64,000 nt of DNA from Cecembia rubra (GTDB lineage: Bacteria; Bacteroidota; Bacteroidia; Cytophagales; Cyclobacteriaceae). The number at the start of each line of letters is the position of its first letter. Within the stretch, counting starts at the first letter, position 1. Where the stretch lies: NCBI RefSeq assembly GCF_003014575.1, contig NZ_PYGF01000012.1:83044-147043 (forward strand), read 5' to 3'. The notes under the pieces are model-generated. The model was not told the DNA's origin. It did no database searches and saw nothing but the letters and a program-made list of their open reading frames with translations. Made by a program: the position numbers and the translations under genes. Positions 44,130 to 53,763 of the stretch are shown here, piece by piece.

Positions 44130-44226
44130 GAGTTATAATAATAGGATTGGAAGATTATTAATCGATCATTAATTTTTTGTTTTATTTTGTTGGTGCTTGG
44201 ACGGCAGTATTAAAATCTAACCCCGG

Positions 44227-45351
44227 ATGAAATATTATATCATATGTGGAGAAAGAAGTGGTGATTTACATGTTTCCAATTTGATTAAATCACTGAGGAC
44301 ACTTGATCCGAGCGGTTCATTTAGAGGTATGGGAGGGGATTATTCCGGGAAAGCAGGAATGGAAATGCCAACACGTTATGAAGAAGTAGCTGTAATGGGA
44401 TTTTTGGAGGTGTTTCTTGGATTTTGGAAAATAATTAAATATCTCAAATGGGTCAAGGAAGACATACTTCAATTTCAGCCTGATGTATTGATCTTGGTTG
44501 ATTTTGGTGGTTTTAACATGAAAATTGCTGGCTGGGCAAAAGTAAATGGAATACCGGTCCATTATTATATTCCACCAAAAGTATGGGCATGGAATCAAAA
44601 AAGAGTACATAAAATAAGAGAGTATACAGATAAGGTTTATTGCATTCTTCCTTTTGAGCAGGAATTTTTTAAAAAGTTCGGCGTCAATGCGCTGTATGTG
44701 GGAAACCCACTCCTAGATGAACTATCAAGTTTCGAGCCTCACCCATTTTTTCATCAAAAGAATGAATTGAATTATCAGCCCATCATAGCATTATTGCCGG
44801 GGAGTAGGAAACAAGAAATTGTTATGATGCAAGAAGTGATGATTAAGGTAGTCAGGATGTTTCCCAATGCCCAGTTTGTGGTTGCAGGGGTTTCGAACAT
44901 GGATAAGAGTCTATATCAACCTGCAGTTGAAACAGGGATTAAAGTAATTTTTGACCAGACTTATGATCTCCTTCACCATGCAACTGCGGCGATTGTCACG
45001 TCCGGAACAGCAACATTAGAAACTGCATTGTTTAGAGTACCGCAACTTGTTGTATATAAAACTAGTGCATTTAGTTTTGCAATAGGTAAGATGCTCATCA
45101 AAGTGGATTATATTTCATTGGTTAATTTGATTGCAGGAAGGGAAGTGGTTAAAGAATTGATTCAAAAAGATTATAATGTAGCTGAGGTTTCACATCAACT
45201 GAATTTGATTTTAGCAAATAGACTTTATAAATCACAAATTTTGGATGGCTATAATGAAGTCATGAGTAAACTTGGCAAGGAATCAGCATCGATGAATGTG
45301 GCCCATCATATTGTGAGTGATCTTTCCTCAAATAGTAAAGGGTTCAATTAA
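44227..45351 (+). CDS. lpxB: Lipid-A-disaccharide synthase
   Basis: A 374-residue peripheral inner-membrane glycosyltransferase (GT19) that joins UDP-diacylglucosamine and lipid X to make the lipid A disaccharide. Seen: GERSGDLHVSNLIKSL at the start (the LpxB GE-x-SGD motif), RGMGGDYSGKAGM, VDFGGFNMKIAGWAK, YYIPPKVWAWNQKRVHKIRE (representative), LLPGSRKQEI, and TSGTATLETALF for nucleotide-sugar binding. Length is normal. It lies between two paralogous SusC/SusD operons and is probably a fixed core gene that the duplicates flank. Confidence 0.95.
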   Translation: MKYYIICGERSGDLHVSNLIKSLRTLDPSGSFRGMGGDYSGKAGMEMPTRYEEVAVMGFLEVFLGFWKIIKYLKWVKEDILQFQPDVLILVDFGGFNMKIAGWAKVNGIPVHYYIPPKVWAWNQKRVHKIREYTDKVYCILPFEQEFFKKFGVNALYVGNPLLDELSSFEPHPFFHQKNELNYQPIIALLPGSRKQEIVMMQEVMIKVVRMFPNAQFVVAGVSNMDKSLYQPAVETGIKVIFDQTYDLLHHATAAIVTSGTATLETALFRVPQLVVYKTSAFSFAIGKMLIKVDYISLVNLIAGREVVKELIQKDYNVAEVSHQLNLILANRLYKSQILDGYNEVMSKLGKESASMNVAHHIVSDLSSNSKGFN

Positions 45352-45498
45352 TGTTTATACATATTTTTTCAAAAACTTGATATACTTTATAGATATTTTT
45401 CAATTTTAAAAAAAAAAGATAAAAAATTCTGAAAAAATACAAAATATGGAATTTTTTATTTTTTCGCACACTTTATGGAGAGTTGTTAAAATTAAATA

Positions 45499-45516
45499 AT
45501 TACTTCGAAAAGTAAT
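45499..45516. repeat. 7-bp inverted repeat in the AT-rich gap
   Basis: ATTACTT and AAGTAAT are perfect complements around CGAA. It is about 275-290 bp upstream of the SusC promoter. It could be a regulator site; in such AT-rich sequence, chance is also possible. Confidence 0.3.
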
Positions 45517-45789
45517 ATATTTTAAAATTATATAAGAATAGTTTATTTCAAATTAAAATTTGTCAATTTTAAAACTATATAATTAGAATTTTTTTAATTT
45601 ATCTTTTTACGATAAATGTTAACAGAAGTTAAAAAAAATTTTATTTTAAATTCATAATAAAAGAACTATCAATATTTTCCATTTAATTAAATAATCACCG
45701 GATCAGATATTTTATTTTATTTTTTTTATAAAATCAGAATTTTATAAAAATCCATACAATCACATACATATAGAAATTTTTCAAACGGT

Positions 45790-45821
45790 TTTGCATTATA
45801 TCAAGTTAATGGATAAAATTG
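45790..45821 (+). promoter_or_regulatory. Probable promoter of the third SusC/SusD operon
   Basis: TTTG at 45790-45793 and TAAAATTG at 45814-45821, 20 bp apart; the -7 box has one mismatch to TAnnTTTG. The ATG at 45850 is 28 bp downstream. Confidence 0.4.
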
Positions 45822-45849
45822 GGCCATCGTTAAACCAAAAAAATCAATT

Positions 45850-48800
45850 ATGAGGAAAGTTTTACTTCTAGGACTCGCATTCCTCTTTGCTGCGGCTTCG
45901 GCTTTTGCGCAAGGACGCGTAGTAACTGGAAAGGTTACATCCGGTGAGGATGGTTTACCTATTCCAGGTGCATCAGTCATAGTGAAAGGTACCACAATTG
46001 GTACAGCTACCGACTTAGACGGTAATTTTTCACTAAATGTTCCACAGGACAATAATGTATTAGTTATTTCCTTTGTGGGATCTGTGACACAGGAGGTCAA
46101 TGTTGGCAACCGTTCACAAATTAACGTGGTATTGCAACCCGATACCAGAAGTTTGGAAGAAGTAATCGTAACCGGTTACGGAACCCAGCCAAAAAGAGAA
46201 GTTACCGGTGCTGTATCATCTGTAAAAGGTGAAGCCATTAAAAACCTACCTATGCAGTCATTTGACCGTGCATTACAAGGTAGAGCGGCGGGTGTACAGG
46301 TACGTTCTGCTAACGGTCTTCCAGGTGGTGCGGTTAACATCCGTATCCGTGGGGTTGGTTCCGTTACTGCTGGTAACGAGCCATTGTTCATTGTAGATGG
46401 TGTTCAATTGAATAACCAAGGAAATGCCAGCTTCACCCAGGCTAACCCATTGGCATTCTTGAACCCGAATGACATTGAATCTATGGAAATTCTTAAAGAT
46501 GCCGCTTCTGCTGCAATTTATGGGTCCCAAGCTGCTAATGGTGTTGTTATCATCACAACTAAAAAAGGTAAGCAAGGTAAAGCAAGATTTGAATTCAATG
46601 CTTTCGGTGGTGAGACTCAGCCAATGAAGTTTTTGGATGTATTGAATGGTCCTGAATGGTATGCCATGAGAAGGGACGGTTTGAGAAATACTGGAAACAC
46701 AGCTCCTGAAGCAAATGCCTTGTTAGCAATGGGTAGACGTCCAGATAACTTCGCTACTTTGTCTGCCGCAGAATTGGACGCTATTGGTTTAGGTTTACCT
46801 TCCTATGATTGGCAAAGAGAAGTAATGGGAAGAGGTAGATTGCAAAACTATGAGTTGAACGTATCTGGTGGTGATGATAAAACCACATTCTTCGTTTCCG
46901 GTTCTTATGACTATCAGGAATCATCTTTCAGACCAGTAGATTTCGAAAGAGGGACTTTCAGGACTAACTTGTCACACAAAGCAAACGACAGGTTAACCTT
47001 AGAGACTAGTCTTAATTTGGCTACAGTAACCCAAAATACGCCATTTTCTATTGATGGTTCATTCTTAGGTAACCCGGCATTCTCGGCATCTACAGTATTG
47101 CCTCATAATGCAATCAGAAATGAAGATGGATCTTTCAATACTGCTATTGCAGGTGTATTGAACCAAAACATTGCTTTGGTTAATGAGTTTAACTCTGGTA
47201 GAACTACTACAAACTCTATAGTTGGTAATACTTCTGCTACTTACAAAATCCTAGATAACCTTGTTTACAGAGGCCTAGTAGGGGTTGATTACAGGTTAAT
47301 CATTGAGAACAGATATAGAGACCCAAGAACCCCTGATGGTGCAGGTGTAAGAGGTAGAGCGACTGCTGCTAATGACTGGAGAACCAGATTTATTACTACT
47401 CATACTGTTAACTGGAACAAATCATTTAACAATGTTCACAATTTGACAGCTTTAGCAGGTTTTGAATTCGTATCAGAAACAAGAGAAGGTTTGAATGCTG
47501 AAGCAATTGGCTTCCCAACTTTCCAGTTCCGTTACATTGATTCAGGTGCTACTCCTGAGTTTGTCGGTGGCTTTTGGACTGGTTACAGAAGGCAAGGTGC
47601 TTTCGTTAATGCAAACTATAACTACAAAGAAAAATACCTTTTCACTGCTACAGCTCGTTATGACGGTTCTTCCCGATTCGGTGCAAATACACAATATGGT
47701 ATTTTCCCATCTGTAAGAGCTGGTTGGAACATTGCAATGGAAGATTTCTTGAAAGATTCTGAAACTGTAACTGATTTGAAATTGAGAGCATCTTGGGGTA
47801 GAGCCGGAAACGACCAAATCGGAAACTTCGCGGCTAGAGGTCTTTATGGGGCTCCTACTGCAGGTAACTATGCAGGTAATGCAGGTATTAGACCGACTTC
47901 CTTGGCTAATCTTAATTTAGGATGGGAAACCAATGAAACTATAAACATTGGTTTGGATTATGGTTTCTTTGGAAATAGAGTTTCTGGTTCCGTTGATCTT
48001 TTTGATCAAAGAACTAAAGATCTTTTGTTAGATCAGCCTATCCTATGGACCAACGGTTTCAGCTCAATTTCCAACAATGTGGGTGAATTGATGAACAAAG
48101 GTATTGAGGTTGAAATTAATACAATCAATATTGACCGAGGTGGCTTCCAATGGAGAACAGCTTTCAACTTTACTTATATTCGAAATGAGATTGTAAGATT
48201 GTATGATGGTTTGGAATTCCTACCTGCTAACCCAGGAATCGCTGTTGGCCAGCCTGTAGGTAACCCAGCTTTCCCTGGTCAGAATGCTCCAGGTTCATGG
48301 TTTGTAGCAGAATACGCTGGAGTTAACCCAGCTACTGGTCGTCCAATGTGGTATGACATCAACCGTAACCTAACTTACTTGCCAATTGCAGCTGACAGGG
48401 TTTATTTCGGTTCAAACCTCGCACCTTATTATGGTGGTTTCAATAATACCTTCTCATATAAAGGATTTGAATTGACAGCATTCTTCACTTATGAGTATGG
48501 AGCTATTGTTTCAGACGGACAGTACAATTTCTTAAGAGAATCAGGAACCAGATTGGCATTAAATGGTCTGCGAGATGTAGTTGATAGACAATGGACTAAC
48601 CCAGGTGATATGACAGATATCCCAAGAAACGTAGGTAACTTCAACGGTGGTAATGAATTGAGAAGCCAGGGAAGAAACTTTGGTTCAGCCGCATTGTTGA
48701 AAGCAGACTTTATCAGATTGGCACAAGTTCAATTAGGTTATACTTTCAATCCTGCTACACTTAGAAGTTTGGGACTTACAAGAGCTAGGGTTTATGCTCA

Positions 48801-48921
48801 AGGTGTGAATCTATGGACTTATTCCGATTATCCTGGATATGATCCTGAATTTGTTGGAGCAGGAACAGGTCAAGTTCCAATTGTAAAAAGTTATCAGATC
48901 GGTGTTCAGTTAGGATTCTAA
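45850..48921 (+). CDS. SusC/RagA TonB-linked outer-membrane protein
   Basis: A 1023-residue transporter with a signal peptide (FAAASAFAQ), a carboxypeptidase regulatory-like domain (DGLPIPGASVIVKGTT), an intact TonB box (LEEVIVTGYGTQPKREVTG), a plug (VNIRIRGVGSVTAGNEPLFI, MEILKDAASAAIYGSQAANG) and a barrel ending in YQIGVQLGF. It is the paralog of the SusC at 39038. Its codon choice differs from its neighbours: many GGT, AAC, CGT and GCT codons, the pattern of a highly expressed gene. SusD follows 12 bp later and a small lipoprotein after that. It is likely the main transporter of the duplicated set. Confidence 0.96.
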   Translation: MRKVLLLGLAFLFAAASAFAQGRVVTGKVTSGEDGLPIPGASVIVKGTTIGTATDLDGNFSLNVPQDNNVLVISFVGSVTQEVNVGNRSQINVVLQPDTRSLEEVIVTGYGTQPKREVTGAVSSVKGEAIKNLPMQSFDRALQGRAAGVQVRSANGLPGGAVNIRIRGVGSVTAGNEPLFIVDGVQLNNQGNASFTQANPLAFLNPNDIESMEILKDAASAAIYGSQAANGVVIITTKKGKQGKARFEFNAFGGETQPMKFLDVLNGPEWYAMRRDGLRNTGNTAPEANALLAMGRRPDNFATLSAAELDAIGLGLPSYDWQREVMGRGRLQNYELNVSGGDDKTTFFVSGSYDYQESSFRPVDFERGTFRTNLSHKANDRLTLETSLNLATVTQNTPFSIDGSFLGNPAFSASTVLPHNAIRNEDGSFNTAIAGVLNQNIALVNEFNSGRTTTNSIVGNTSATYKILDNLVYRGLVGVDYRLIIENRYRDPRTPDGAGVRGRATAANDWRTRFITTHTVNWNKSFNNVHNLTALAGFEFVSETREGLNAEAIGFPTFQFRYIDSGATPEFVGGFWTGYRRQGAFVNANYNYKEKYLFTATARYDGSSRFGANTQYGIFPSVRAGWNIAMEDFLKDSETVTDLKLRASWGRAGNDQIGNFAARGLYGAPTAGNYAGNAGIRPTSLANLNLGWETNETINIGLDYGFFGNRVSGSVDLFDQRTKDLLLDQPILWTNGFSSISNNVGELMNKGIEVEINTINIDRGGFQWRTAFNFTYIRNEIVRLYDGLEFLPANPGIAVGQPVGNPAFPGQNAPGSWFVAEYAGVNPATGRPMWYDINRNLTYLPIAADRVYFGSNLAPYYGGFNNTFSYKGFELTAFFTYEYGAIVSDGQYNFLRESGTRLALNGLRDVVDRQWTNPGDMTDIPRNVGNFNGGNELRSQGRNFGSAALLKADFIRLAQVQLGYTFNPATLRSLGLTRARVYAQGVNLWTYSDYPGYDPEFVGAGTGQVPIVKSYQIGVQLGF

Positions 48922-48933
48922 AATTAGATAACC

Positions 48934-50475
48934 ATGAAAATGAAAAAATATATAGTAAAATATGCTTTAGGTCTTCTAATCGGATTCGGGACATTAGTGT
49001 CTTCATGTGATCTGAATGTGGATCCTAGGCAGTCAATTGACGCTTCCCAAGCTTTGGATACACCTGATGGTGTGGAAGCTGCAGTGAATTCAGTTTATGC
49101 AAGGTTAAGACAGACCACTAACTACGGAAGGAACCTTCTTGCTTTGTCTGATGCTTTGGCGGATGTGGGTAGGACGACATCTAATTCAGGTAGGTTAATT
49201 CAAGAAAATAACAATCAACCAAACGCCCATTTCAACTCAATTCCTGGTTCAGGTTTAAGTTTTTGGCAGAACTCTTATTTTGCTATTAATGAAGCAAACC
49301 TGATACTAGATGCTATTAGTACTGGTGTTACTGGTGCTTCTGCAGCGCAATTAGCAAGATGGGAAGGGGAATTGAAATTCTTAAGAGCCTTATATTACTT
49401 TGACCTTGTAAAAGTATATGCTTATATTCCAACTGCTATTTATCAGCCAGGAGTTGTAGATGAAGGTGGTGTTCCTATGCCTTTGGAAGGTTCCATTACT
49501 TCTGATATTGCATTCACTAGAAATTCCCCAAGATCAACAATTCAACAGAATTACACTCAGATTGTAGCTGATTTGAATGATGCAATCCGTTTATTAGGTA
49601 CTTCAAGCCGCGCTGGTGTTCAGTTTGCATCTGTGGGTGCTGCCCAAGGGTTGTTGGCAAGAGTATATCTATACATGGGCCAGTGGCAGAATGCTGTTAC
49701 CGCATCAACTGCTGCTTTAGCATCTAATGCGGGAACTGTTTTGAGTGGTCAAGCATATATTGATGGCTGGAGAGCATCTATCCACCCAGAATCAATGTTT
49801 GAAGTAAGATTCCAAATTGCAGGTGAATCCATTGGAGTAAACGAATCTTTGCAGTCATCTTACACTGTTTTGCTGAACTTGTCCAATAAGAATGCTCAAG
49901 GTGGTTGGGGTGACTTTGTTCCAAACCAAACTGTGTTAAATTTCTTTGGACTTGCTCCGCGTCAGATTGGTGAACCTGCCACTAACAATAACAATTGGGA
50001 TGTTACTAGAAATTCTGATGTTAGGGCCCACTTGTATACCACTGGTAGTACTGTAAGAGGTGCAAGAAATATTGAATGTATCAAATTTATTTCCAAGGCT
50101 GGTTTTGCTTACGGTGACAATGTGCCTGTTATCCGTAAGTCTGAAATGCGTTTGATCAGAGCCGAAGCCAACTATCAATTGGGTAATACTGGTGACGCAC
50201 TAACCGAACTGAATGCATTCAAAGGTTTAAGAGGGTTGCCTGCTGTTACCTTAACAGGGGAAGCTATCTTAGAGGAAATTTTGTTGGAGAGATTCAAAGA
50301 ATTTGCCTTTGAAGGTCACAGATTCTTTGATTTGAAGAGATACGGAAGAAGCATAGATAAAAGATACCTTGCTGGAGGATCTATTATTAACTTTGATGAT
50401 TTCAGAATCCTTCCGCCACTTCCTCAAAGAGAAGTTGATGGTAACGTAAACCTTAACCAAAACAGAGGATACTAA
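48934..50475 (+). CDS. SusD/RagB nutrient-binding lipoprotein
   Basis: A 513-residue lipoprotein with Cys25 (FGTLVSSC). It has the SusD core (WEGELKFLRALYYFDLVKVY) and the C-terminal signature LERFKEFAFEGHRFFDLKRY. It is the paralog of the protein at 42133 and should cap the SusC encoded 12 bp upstream. Its codon use is like that of this SusC, so both seem well expressed. The next lipoprotein gene follows 14 bp after its stop. Confidence 0.95.
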   Translation: MKMKKYIVKYALGLLIGFGTLVSSCDLNVDPRQSIDASQALDTPDGVEAAVNSVYARLRQTTNYGRNLLALSDALADVGRTTSNSGRLIQENNNQPNAHFNSIPGSGLSFWQNSYFAINEANLILDAISTGVTGASAAQLARWEGELKFLRALYYFDLVKVYAYIPTAIYQPGVVDEGGVPMPLEGSITSDIAFTRNSPRSTIQQNYTQIVADLNDAIRLLGTSSRAGVQFASVGAAQGLLARVYLYMGQWQNAVTASTAALASNAGTVLSGQAYIDGWRASIHPESMFEVRFQIAGESIGVNESLQSSYTVLLNLSNKNAQGGWGDFVPNQTVLNFFGLAPRQIGEPATNNNNWDVTRNSDVRAHLYTTGSTVRGARNIECIKFISKAGFAYGDNVPVIRKSEMRLIRAEANYQLGNTGDALTELNAFKGLRGLPAVTLTGEAILEEILLERFKEFAFEGHRFFDLKRYGRSIDKRYLAGGSIINFDDFRILPPLPQREVDGNVNLNQNRGY

Positions 50476-50489
50476 AATTGAAAAAACAT

Positions 50490-50975
50490 ATGAAAAAGAT
50501 AATATCCCTATTTTCTCTTGTGATGGTTTTCTTGCTAGGATCTTGCATCGAGCAGAACTATCCGATTTGGGAGGGAGCTGTTGTTGAATTTCAAACAGCT
50601 GTAACCACTGCCCCTGTTGCAGGTCAAACGTATCCTAGAGTGACTGTTGCTAATAATGTTCAAGGTGGCGTAGTAAACTTACAGGTTAATTTGGTAGCTA
50701 GACAGCGTCCAAGTGATGAAACTATCACTTACAGGGTTGTACCTGAAGGCACTACCGCAGTTCAAGGAACAGACTACAATGTTACAGGATCTCTTGTTAT
50801 TCCTGCCAATTCCTCAACTGCCAACTTGACTGTTCAAATAGTCAATACTGGTGCTATTGGTGGTTTTGTTGACCTTTTGTTGGAACTGGAAGGTAATGCT
50901 AACATTCCTGCAAGTGAAAACTACAAAAGAGTTCAGGTTAGAATAACTAGACCTAACCCACCTGCAGCTGGATAA
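50490..50975 (+). CDS. Small surface lipoprotein with Calx-beta-like domain
   Basis: A 161-residue lipoprotein; the ATG at 50490 (not the upstream TTG) gives the signal KKIISLFSLVMVFLLGSC with Cys19. The mature part is all beta and resembles a Calx-beta or DUF4843-type domain (ITYRVVPEGTTAVQGTDYNV, LVIPANSSTANLTVQIVN as key stretches). It closes the third SusC/SusD operon, the usual place of a surface glycan-binding protein, so it may be an accessory binder. The second SusC/SusD pair has no such gene. A terminator follows. Confidence 0.78.
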   Translation: MKKIISLFSLVMVFLLGSCIEQNYPIWEGAVVEFQTAVTTAPVAGQTYPRVTVANNVQGGVVNLQVNLVARQRPSDETITYRVVPEGTTAVQGTDYNVTGSLVIPANSSTANLTVQIVNTGAIGGFVDLLLELEGNANIPASENYKRVQVRITRPNPPAAG

Positions 50976-50998
50976 TTAATATTTAAATAATTTAACTT

Positions 50999-51028
50999 AA
51001 AAGGCCGGATTTATTCGGCCTTTTTTTT
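50999..51028 (+). terminator. Terminator of the third SusC/SusD operon
   Basis: AAAGGCCG and CGGCCTTT pair around GATTTATT, followed by a T run. It ends the operon 24 bp after the small lipoprotein. Confidence 0.88.
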
Positions 51029-51039
51029 AGATTTACAAA

Positions 51040-51714
51040 ATGAGAAAGTTTAGTTTAAGTTTACTGGTTTTATTATTGATTGGTGGTTTGGGAAACCAAT
51101 CGGTGGCTCAATTGCAACTGCTTAGGGATCAAGTTTCTGGTAACCCTGTAATGGCCAATCCCAATCCTGATGTGAATGGTACTCCTTATTGGAGTGGTTT
51201 TGAAGAGGGTAAAATAATTTTTTCCGAAAAAGATACCGTTGAAAATCTTATGATTGCATTTAATGCATTCAATCATACTTTGGTTTATCAAGTGGAGAGA
51301 GACTTAGTGGCTTATACACCTGGTAAGATTTCAGGGTTTATTCTTCAATCTAAATCTAATCCTCAACTTTTCAGGTCAGGATATAATATCCCTAATATAG
51401 GCCCTAATCGTTTTGTGGAAATACTGGTTGACGGTAAATATACTTTAGTGTCACATAAATTTAAGAGAATTACAGATGACCCTGGTGCTGCTTATGGCGC
51501 TCAAAGGGCAAAAGCCTTTGTTAATGCTGAAGATTTGTACGTTTATAAAGAAGGTCAGCCTTTTTTATGGCGTGCCAAGAAAAAGAATTTAATAGAGTTT
51601 TTCGGAAATGAAGGTTATCAAAAGATAAACCAATTCGCTGACACCTATAATCTTGATTTGAAGGCAAAATCTGATATTAGAAGATTGATTCATTTCCTAA
51701 ATCAGGAAAAATAG
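51040..51714 (+). CDS. Exported protein of unknown function
   Basis: A 224-residue protein with a Sec signal cut near residue 23 (LGNQSVAQ). I do not recognise the family. The mature part has a first half with VNGTPYWSGFEEGKIIFSEK and YQVERDLVAYTPGKISGFIL (representative) and a basic, helical C-end (FLWRAKKKNLIEFFGNEGYQ, DIRRLIHFLNQEK). The beta-rich middle (RFVEILVDGKYTLVSHKFKR) resembles small periplasmic or outer-membrane-linked proteins. It lies after a terminator and is followed by another, so it is a single-gene unit. Confidence 0.75.
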   Translation: MRKFSLSLLVLLLIGGLGNQSVAQLQLLRDQVSGNPVMANPNPDVNGTPYWSGFEEGKIIFSEKDTVENLMIAFNAFNHTLVYQVERDLVAYTPGKISGFILQSKSNPQLFRSGYNIPNIGPNRFVEILVDGKYTLVSHKFKRITDDPGAAYGAQRAKAFVNAEDLYVYKEGQPFLWRAKKKNLIEFFGNEGYQKINQFADTYNLDLKAKSDIRRLIHFLNQEK

Positions 51715-51730
51715 TTTTGATAGTTGGTTT

Positions 51731-51770
51731 AAAACAAAAACGCATCATAAATTGATGCGTTTTTGTTTTT
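51731..51770. terminator. Bidirectional terminator between the unknown gene and clpX
   Basis: A 17-bp perfect stem: AAAACAAAAACGCATCA (51731-51747) pairs with TGATGCGTTTTTGTTTT around TAAAT. A and T runs on both sides let it serve both convergent transcripts. Confidence 0.9.
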
Positions 51771-51781
51771 ATACTGGTTTA

Positions 51782-53008
51782 TTAAGCAACCTGTAATTTT
51801 TTGAATTTAGATTTGTCAAACTGACCTTTGGCGTATTTCACGTCGATTACCAGTTCTTTGACGCTATCATCAGAAGGTAATTCATACATGGCGTCAGTAA
51901 TGATGGCTTCACAAATCGATCTTAAACCTCTGGCCCCAAGATTATATTCAACTGCCTTGTCTACTATGTAATCTATTCCGCTTTCTTCAAACACCAAGTT
52001 TACCCCCTCCATAGCCATCAATTTAATGTATTGTTTCGTAAGTGCATTTTTGGGTTCTGTCAAAATACTTTTCAAAGCTGCTTTGTCCAGAGGATCTAAG
52101 TGGGTTACTACAGGTAATCTGCCGATCAGCTCTGGAATTAACCCAAATGATTTTAAGTCCTGTGCTGTTACATACTGCAATAAATTTTGTCTGTCTACTT
52201 GTTGCCCTTCCTTGGATTTATTGAATCCCAATGGTTGTGTGTTCAACCTCCTGGCGATATGCCTGCCAATTCCATCAAAGGCTCCACCACAGACAAAAAG
52301 GATGTTTTCCGTATTGACAGCGATCATTTTTTGATCAGGATGCTTTCTTCCTCCTTGGGGAGGAACATTGACTACAGTGCCCTCCAATAACTTCAGAAGG
52401 GCCTGTTGTACACCTTCACCGCTTACATCTCTGGTTATGGATGGGTTATCAGACTTCCTGGCGATTTTATCGATTTCATCAATATAAACAATGCCACGCT
52501 CAGCTGCTTCCACATTATAATCTGCAGCTTGAAGTAGTCTGGTAAGAATACTTTCAACGTCTTCCCCTACATAGCCAGCTTCTGTCAATACTGTTGCATC
52601 TGCAATGCAGAAAGGTACTTCCAAAACCCTTGCAAGGGTTTTGGCCAAATAAGTTTTTCCTGTACCAGTATCACCCACCATGATGATGTTTGATTTTTCA
52701 ATCTTTACCTCATCCTCGTCGGTATTTTTCTGTAAAAGACGCTTGTAATGATTGTAAACCGCAACTGTCAACACTTTTTTTGCATCGTATTGACCTATCA
52801 CGTACTGATTAAGGTACTCAGTAAGTTCTTTTGGTTTTTTCAATTTGAATTTAGGACTTTTGGTAGTCTTTTTACTTTTCTCCTCTTCTCCTAAAATCTG
52901 ATAGGCTTGATCAATGCAAAAATTGCAAATATGTGCCGAAATGCCCGACACCATCAAGTCTACATCTTTTTTGTTTCTACCGCAAAACGAGCAGGTAACT
53001 TGTGCCAT
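51782..53008 (-). CDS. clpX: ClpX, ATP-dependent Clp protease ATPase subunit
   Basis: A 408-residue AAA+ unfoldase that feeds tagged proteins to ClpP. The N-terminal zinc domain has Cys6, Cys9, Cys28 and Cys31. Walker A is GDTGTGKT (residues 112-119), Walker B is [10 protein letters not shown], and the arginine-finger/sensor region [11 protein letters not shown] is standard. The C-terminal domain carries [14 protein letters not shown]. The start is 3 bp after the clpP stop, so clpP-clpX are co-transcribed in the usual order. Confidence 0.98.
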   Translation of the reverse strand: MAQVTCSFCGRNKKDVDLMVSGISAHICNFCIDQAYQILGEEEKSKKTTKSPKFKLKKPKELTEYLNQYVIGQYDAKKVLTVAVYNHYKRLLQKNTDEDEVKIEKSNIIMVGDTGTGKTYLAKTLARVLEVPFCIADATVLTEAGYVGEDVESILTRLLQAADYNVEAAERGIVYIDEIDKIARKSDNPSITRDVSGEGVQQALLKLLEGTVVNVPPQGGRKHPDQKMIAVNTENILFVCGGAFDGIGRHIARRLNTQPLGFNKSKEGQQVDRQNLLQYVTAQDLKSFGLIPELIGRLPVVTHLDPLDKAALKSILTEPKNALTKQYIKLMAMEGVNLVFEESGIDYIVDKAVEYNLGARGLRSICEAIITDAMYELPSDDSVKELVIDVKYAKGQFDKSKFKKLQVA

Positions 53009-53011
53009 TAT

Positions 53012-53683
53012 TTATCTTTTTGGTAATAATACTTCATCAATGAGCCCATATTCTTTGGCCTCTGGCGCTTTCATCCAATAATCTCTGTCTGAATCTCTTT
53101 CGATTTCTTCAAATGTTTTACCAGAATGGTCAGCTAGGATCTGATACAATTCTTCTTTCATGGATAGGATGAGCTTTAAAGATATTTCCATGTCTTTTGA
53201 TTGCCCCTGCATGCCTCCTGAAGGTTGATGGATCATTACTCGTGAATGTTGAAGTGCAGATCTCTTCTCTTTTGCACCACCCGCCAATAGTACGGCTCCC
53301 ATTGAAGCAGCAATACCTGTGCATATCGTTGCTACATCTGGTTGGATATATTGCATGGTGTCATAGATGCCCAATCCTGCAGTTACAGATCCACCAGGGC
53401 TGTTGATATACAACAAAACGTCTTTTTTGGGATCAGTGGACTCCAAGAACAACAACTGTGCCGTGATGATGTTTGCAATGAAATCATCCACTTGCGTACC
53501 TAAGAAAATGATTCTGTCCATGATCAATCTGGAAAAAACATCAATTTCACGAAAATTGGTTGGTCTTTCCTCAATCACGGATCTGGTCATGTTTTCCACG
53601 AAAGTGGAGTATTGGTCAAATGCATTGCCGCTGATGCCTCTGTTATGGACAGCGTATTTTCTGAATTCGTCTCTGTTGATCAT
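53012..53683 (-). CDS. clpP: ClpP, ATP-dependent Clp protease proteolytic subunit
   Basis: A 223-residue serine protease subunit that forms the ClpP barrel. The nucleophile is Ser127 in [11 protein letters not shown] and the His is His152 in VMIHQPSGG; the Asp lies in the DSDRDYWM stretch near the end. [20 protein letters not shown] is the family core. clpX starts 3 bp after its stop. A hairpin with a T run separates it from tig, so it may be read from its own promoter as well as from tig read-through. Confidence 0.98.
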   Translation of the reverse strand: MINRDEFRKYAVHNRGISGNAFDQYSTFVENMTRSVIEERPTNFREIDVFSRLIMDRIIFLGTQVDDFIANIITAQLLFLESTDPKKDVLLYINSPGGSVTAGLGIYDTMQYIQPDVATICTGIAASMGAVLLAGGAKEKRSALQHSRVMIHQPSGGMQGQSKDMEISLKLILSMKEELYQILADHSGKTFEEIERDSDRDYWMKAPEAKEYGLIDEVLLPKR

Positions 53684-53709
53684 GATTTTCCTTTTATGTA
53701 TTGTACAAA

Positions 53710-53745
53710 AATAAAAAAAGCCCTTACTAATAAGGACTTTTTAAC
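53710..53745 (-). terminator. Terminator between tig and clpP
   Basis: On the minus strand, CCTTA and TAAGG pair around TTAG, with A-run before and a long T-run after, extended by AAAAAG/CTTTTT pairs. It would stop or attenuate tig transcripts before clpP. Confidence 0.75.
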
Positions 53746-53763
53746 AACGTTTTAATCGGATAA

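Larger units (their letters stand above)
45352..45849. other. Very AT-rich gap before the third SusC gene
   Basis: 498 bp of strongly AT-rich sequence with long A and T runs and no gene. It holds a small palindrome (45499-45516) and, near its right end, a probable promoter. Such AT-rich DNA may bend or bind a nucleoid protein upstream of the well-expressed SusC gene; that is inference. Confidence 0.55.

Noticed and set aside
44157..44178. Terminator after queD (ATTAAT/ATTAAT with T run)
   Set aside because: A 6-bp all-AT stem is too weak to support as a terminator in AT-rich spacer DNA.
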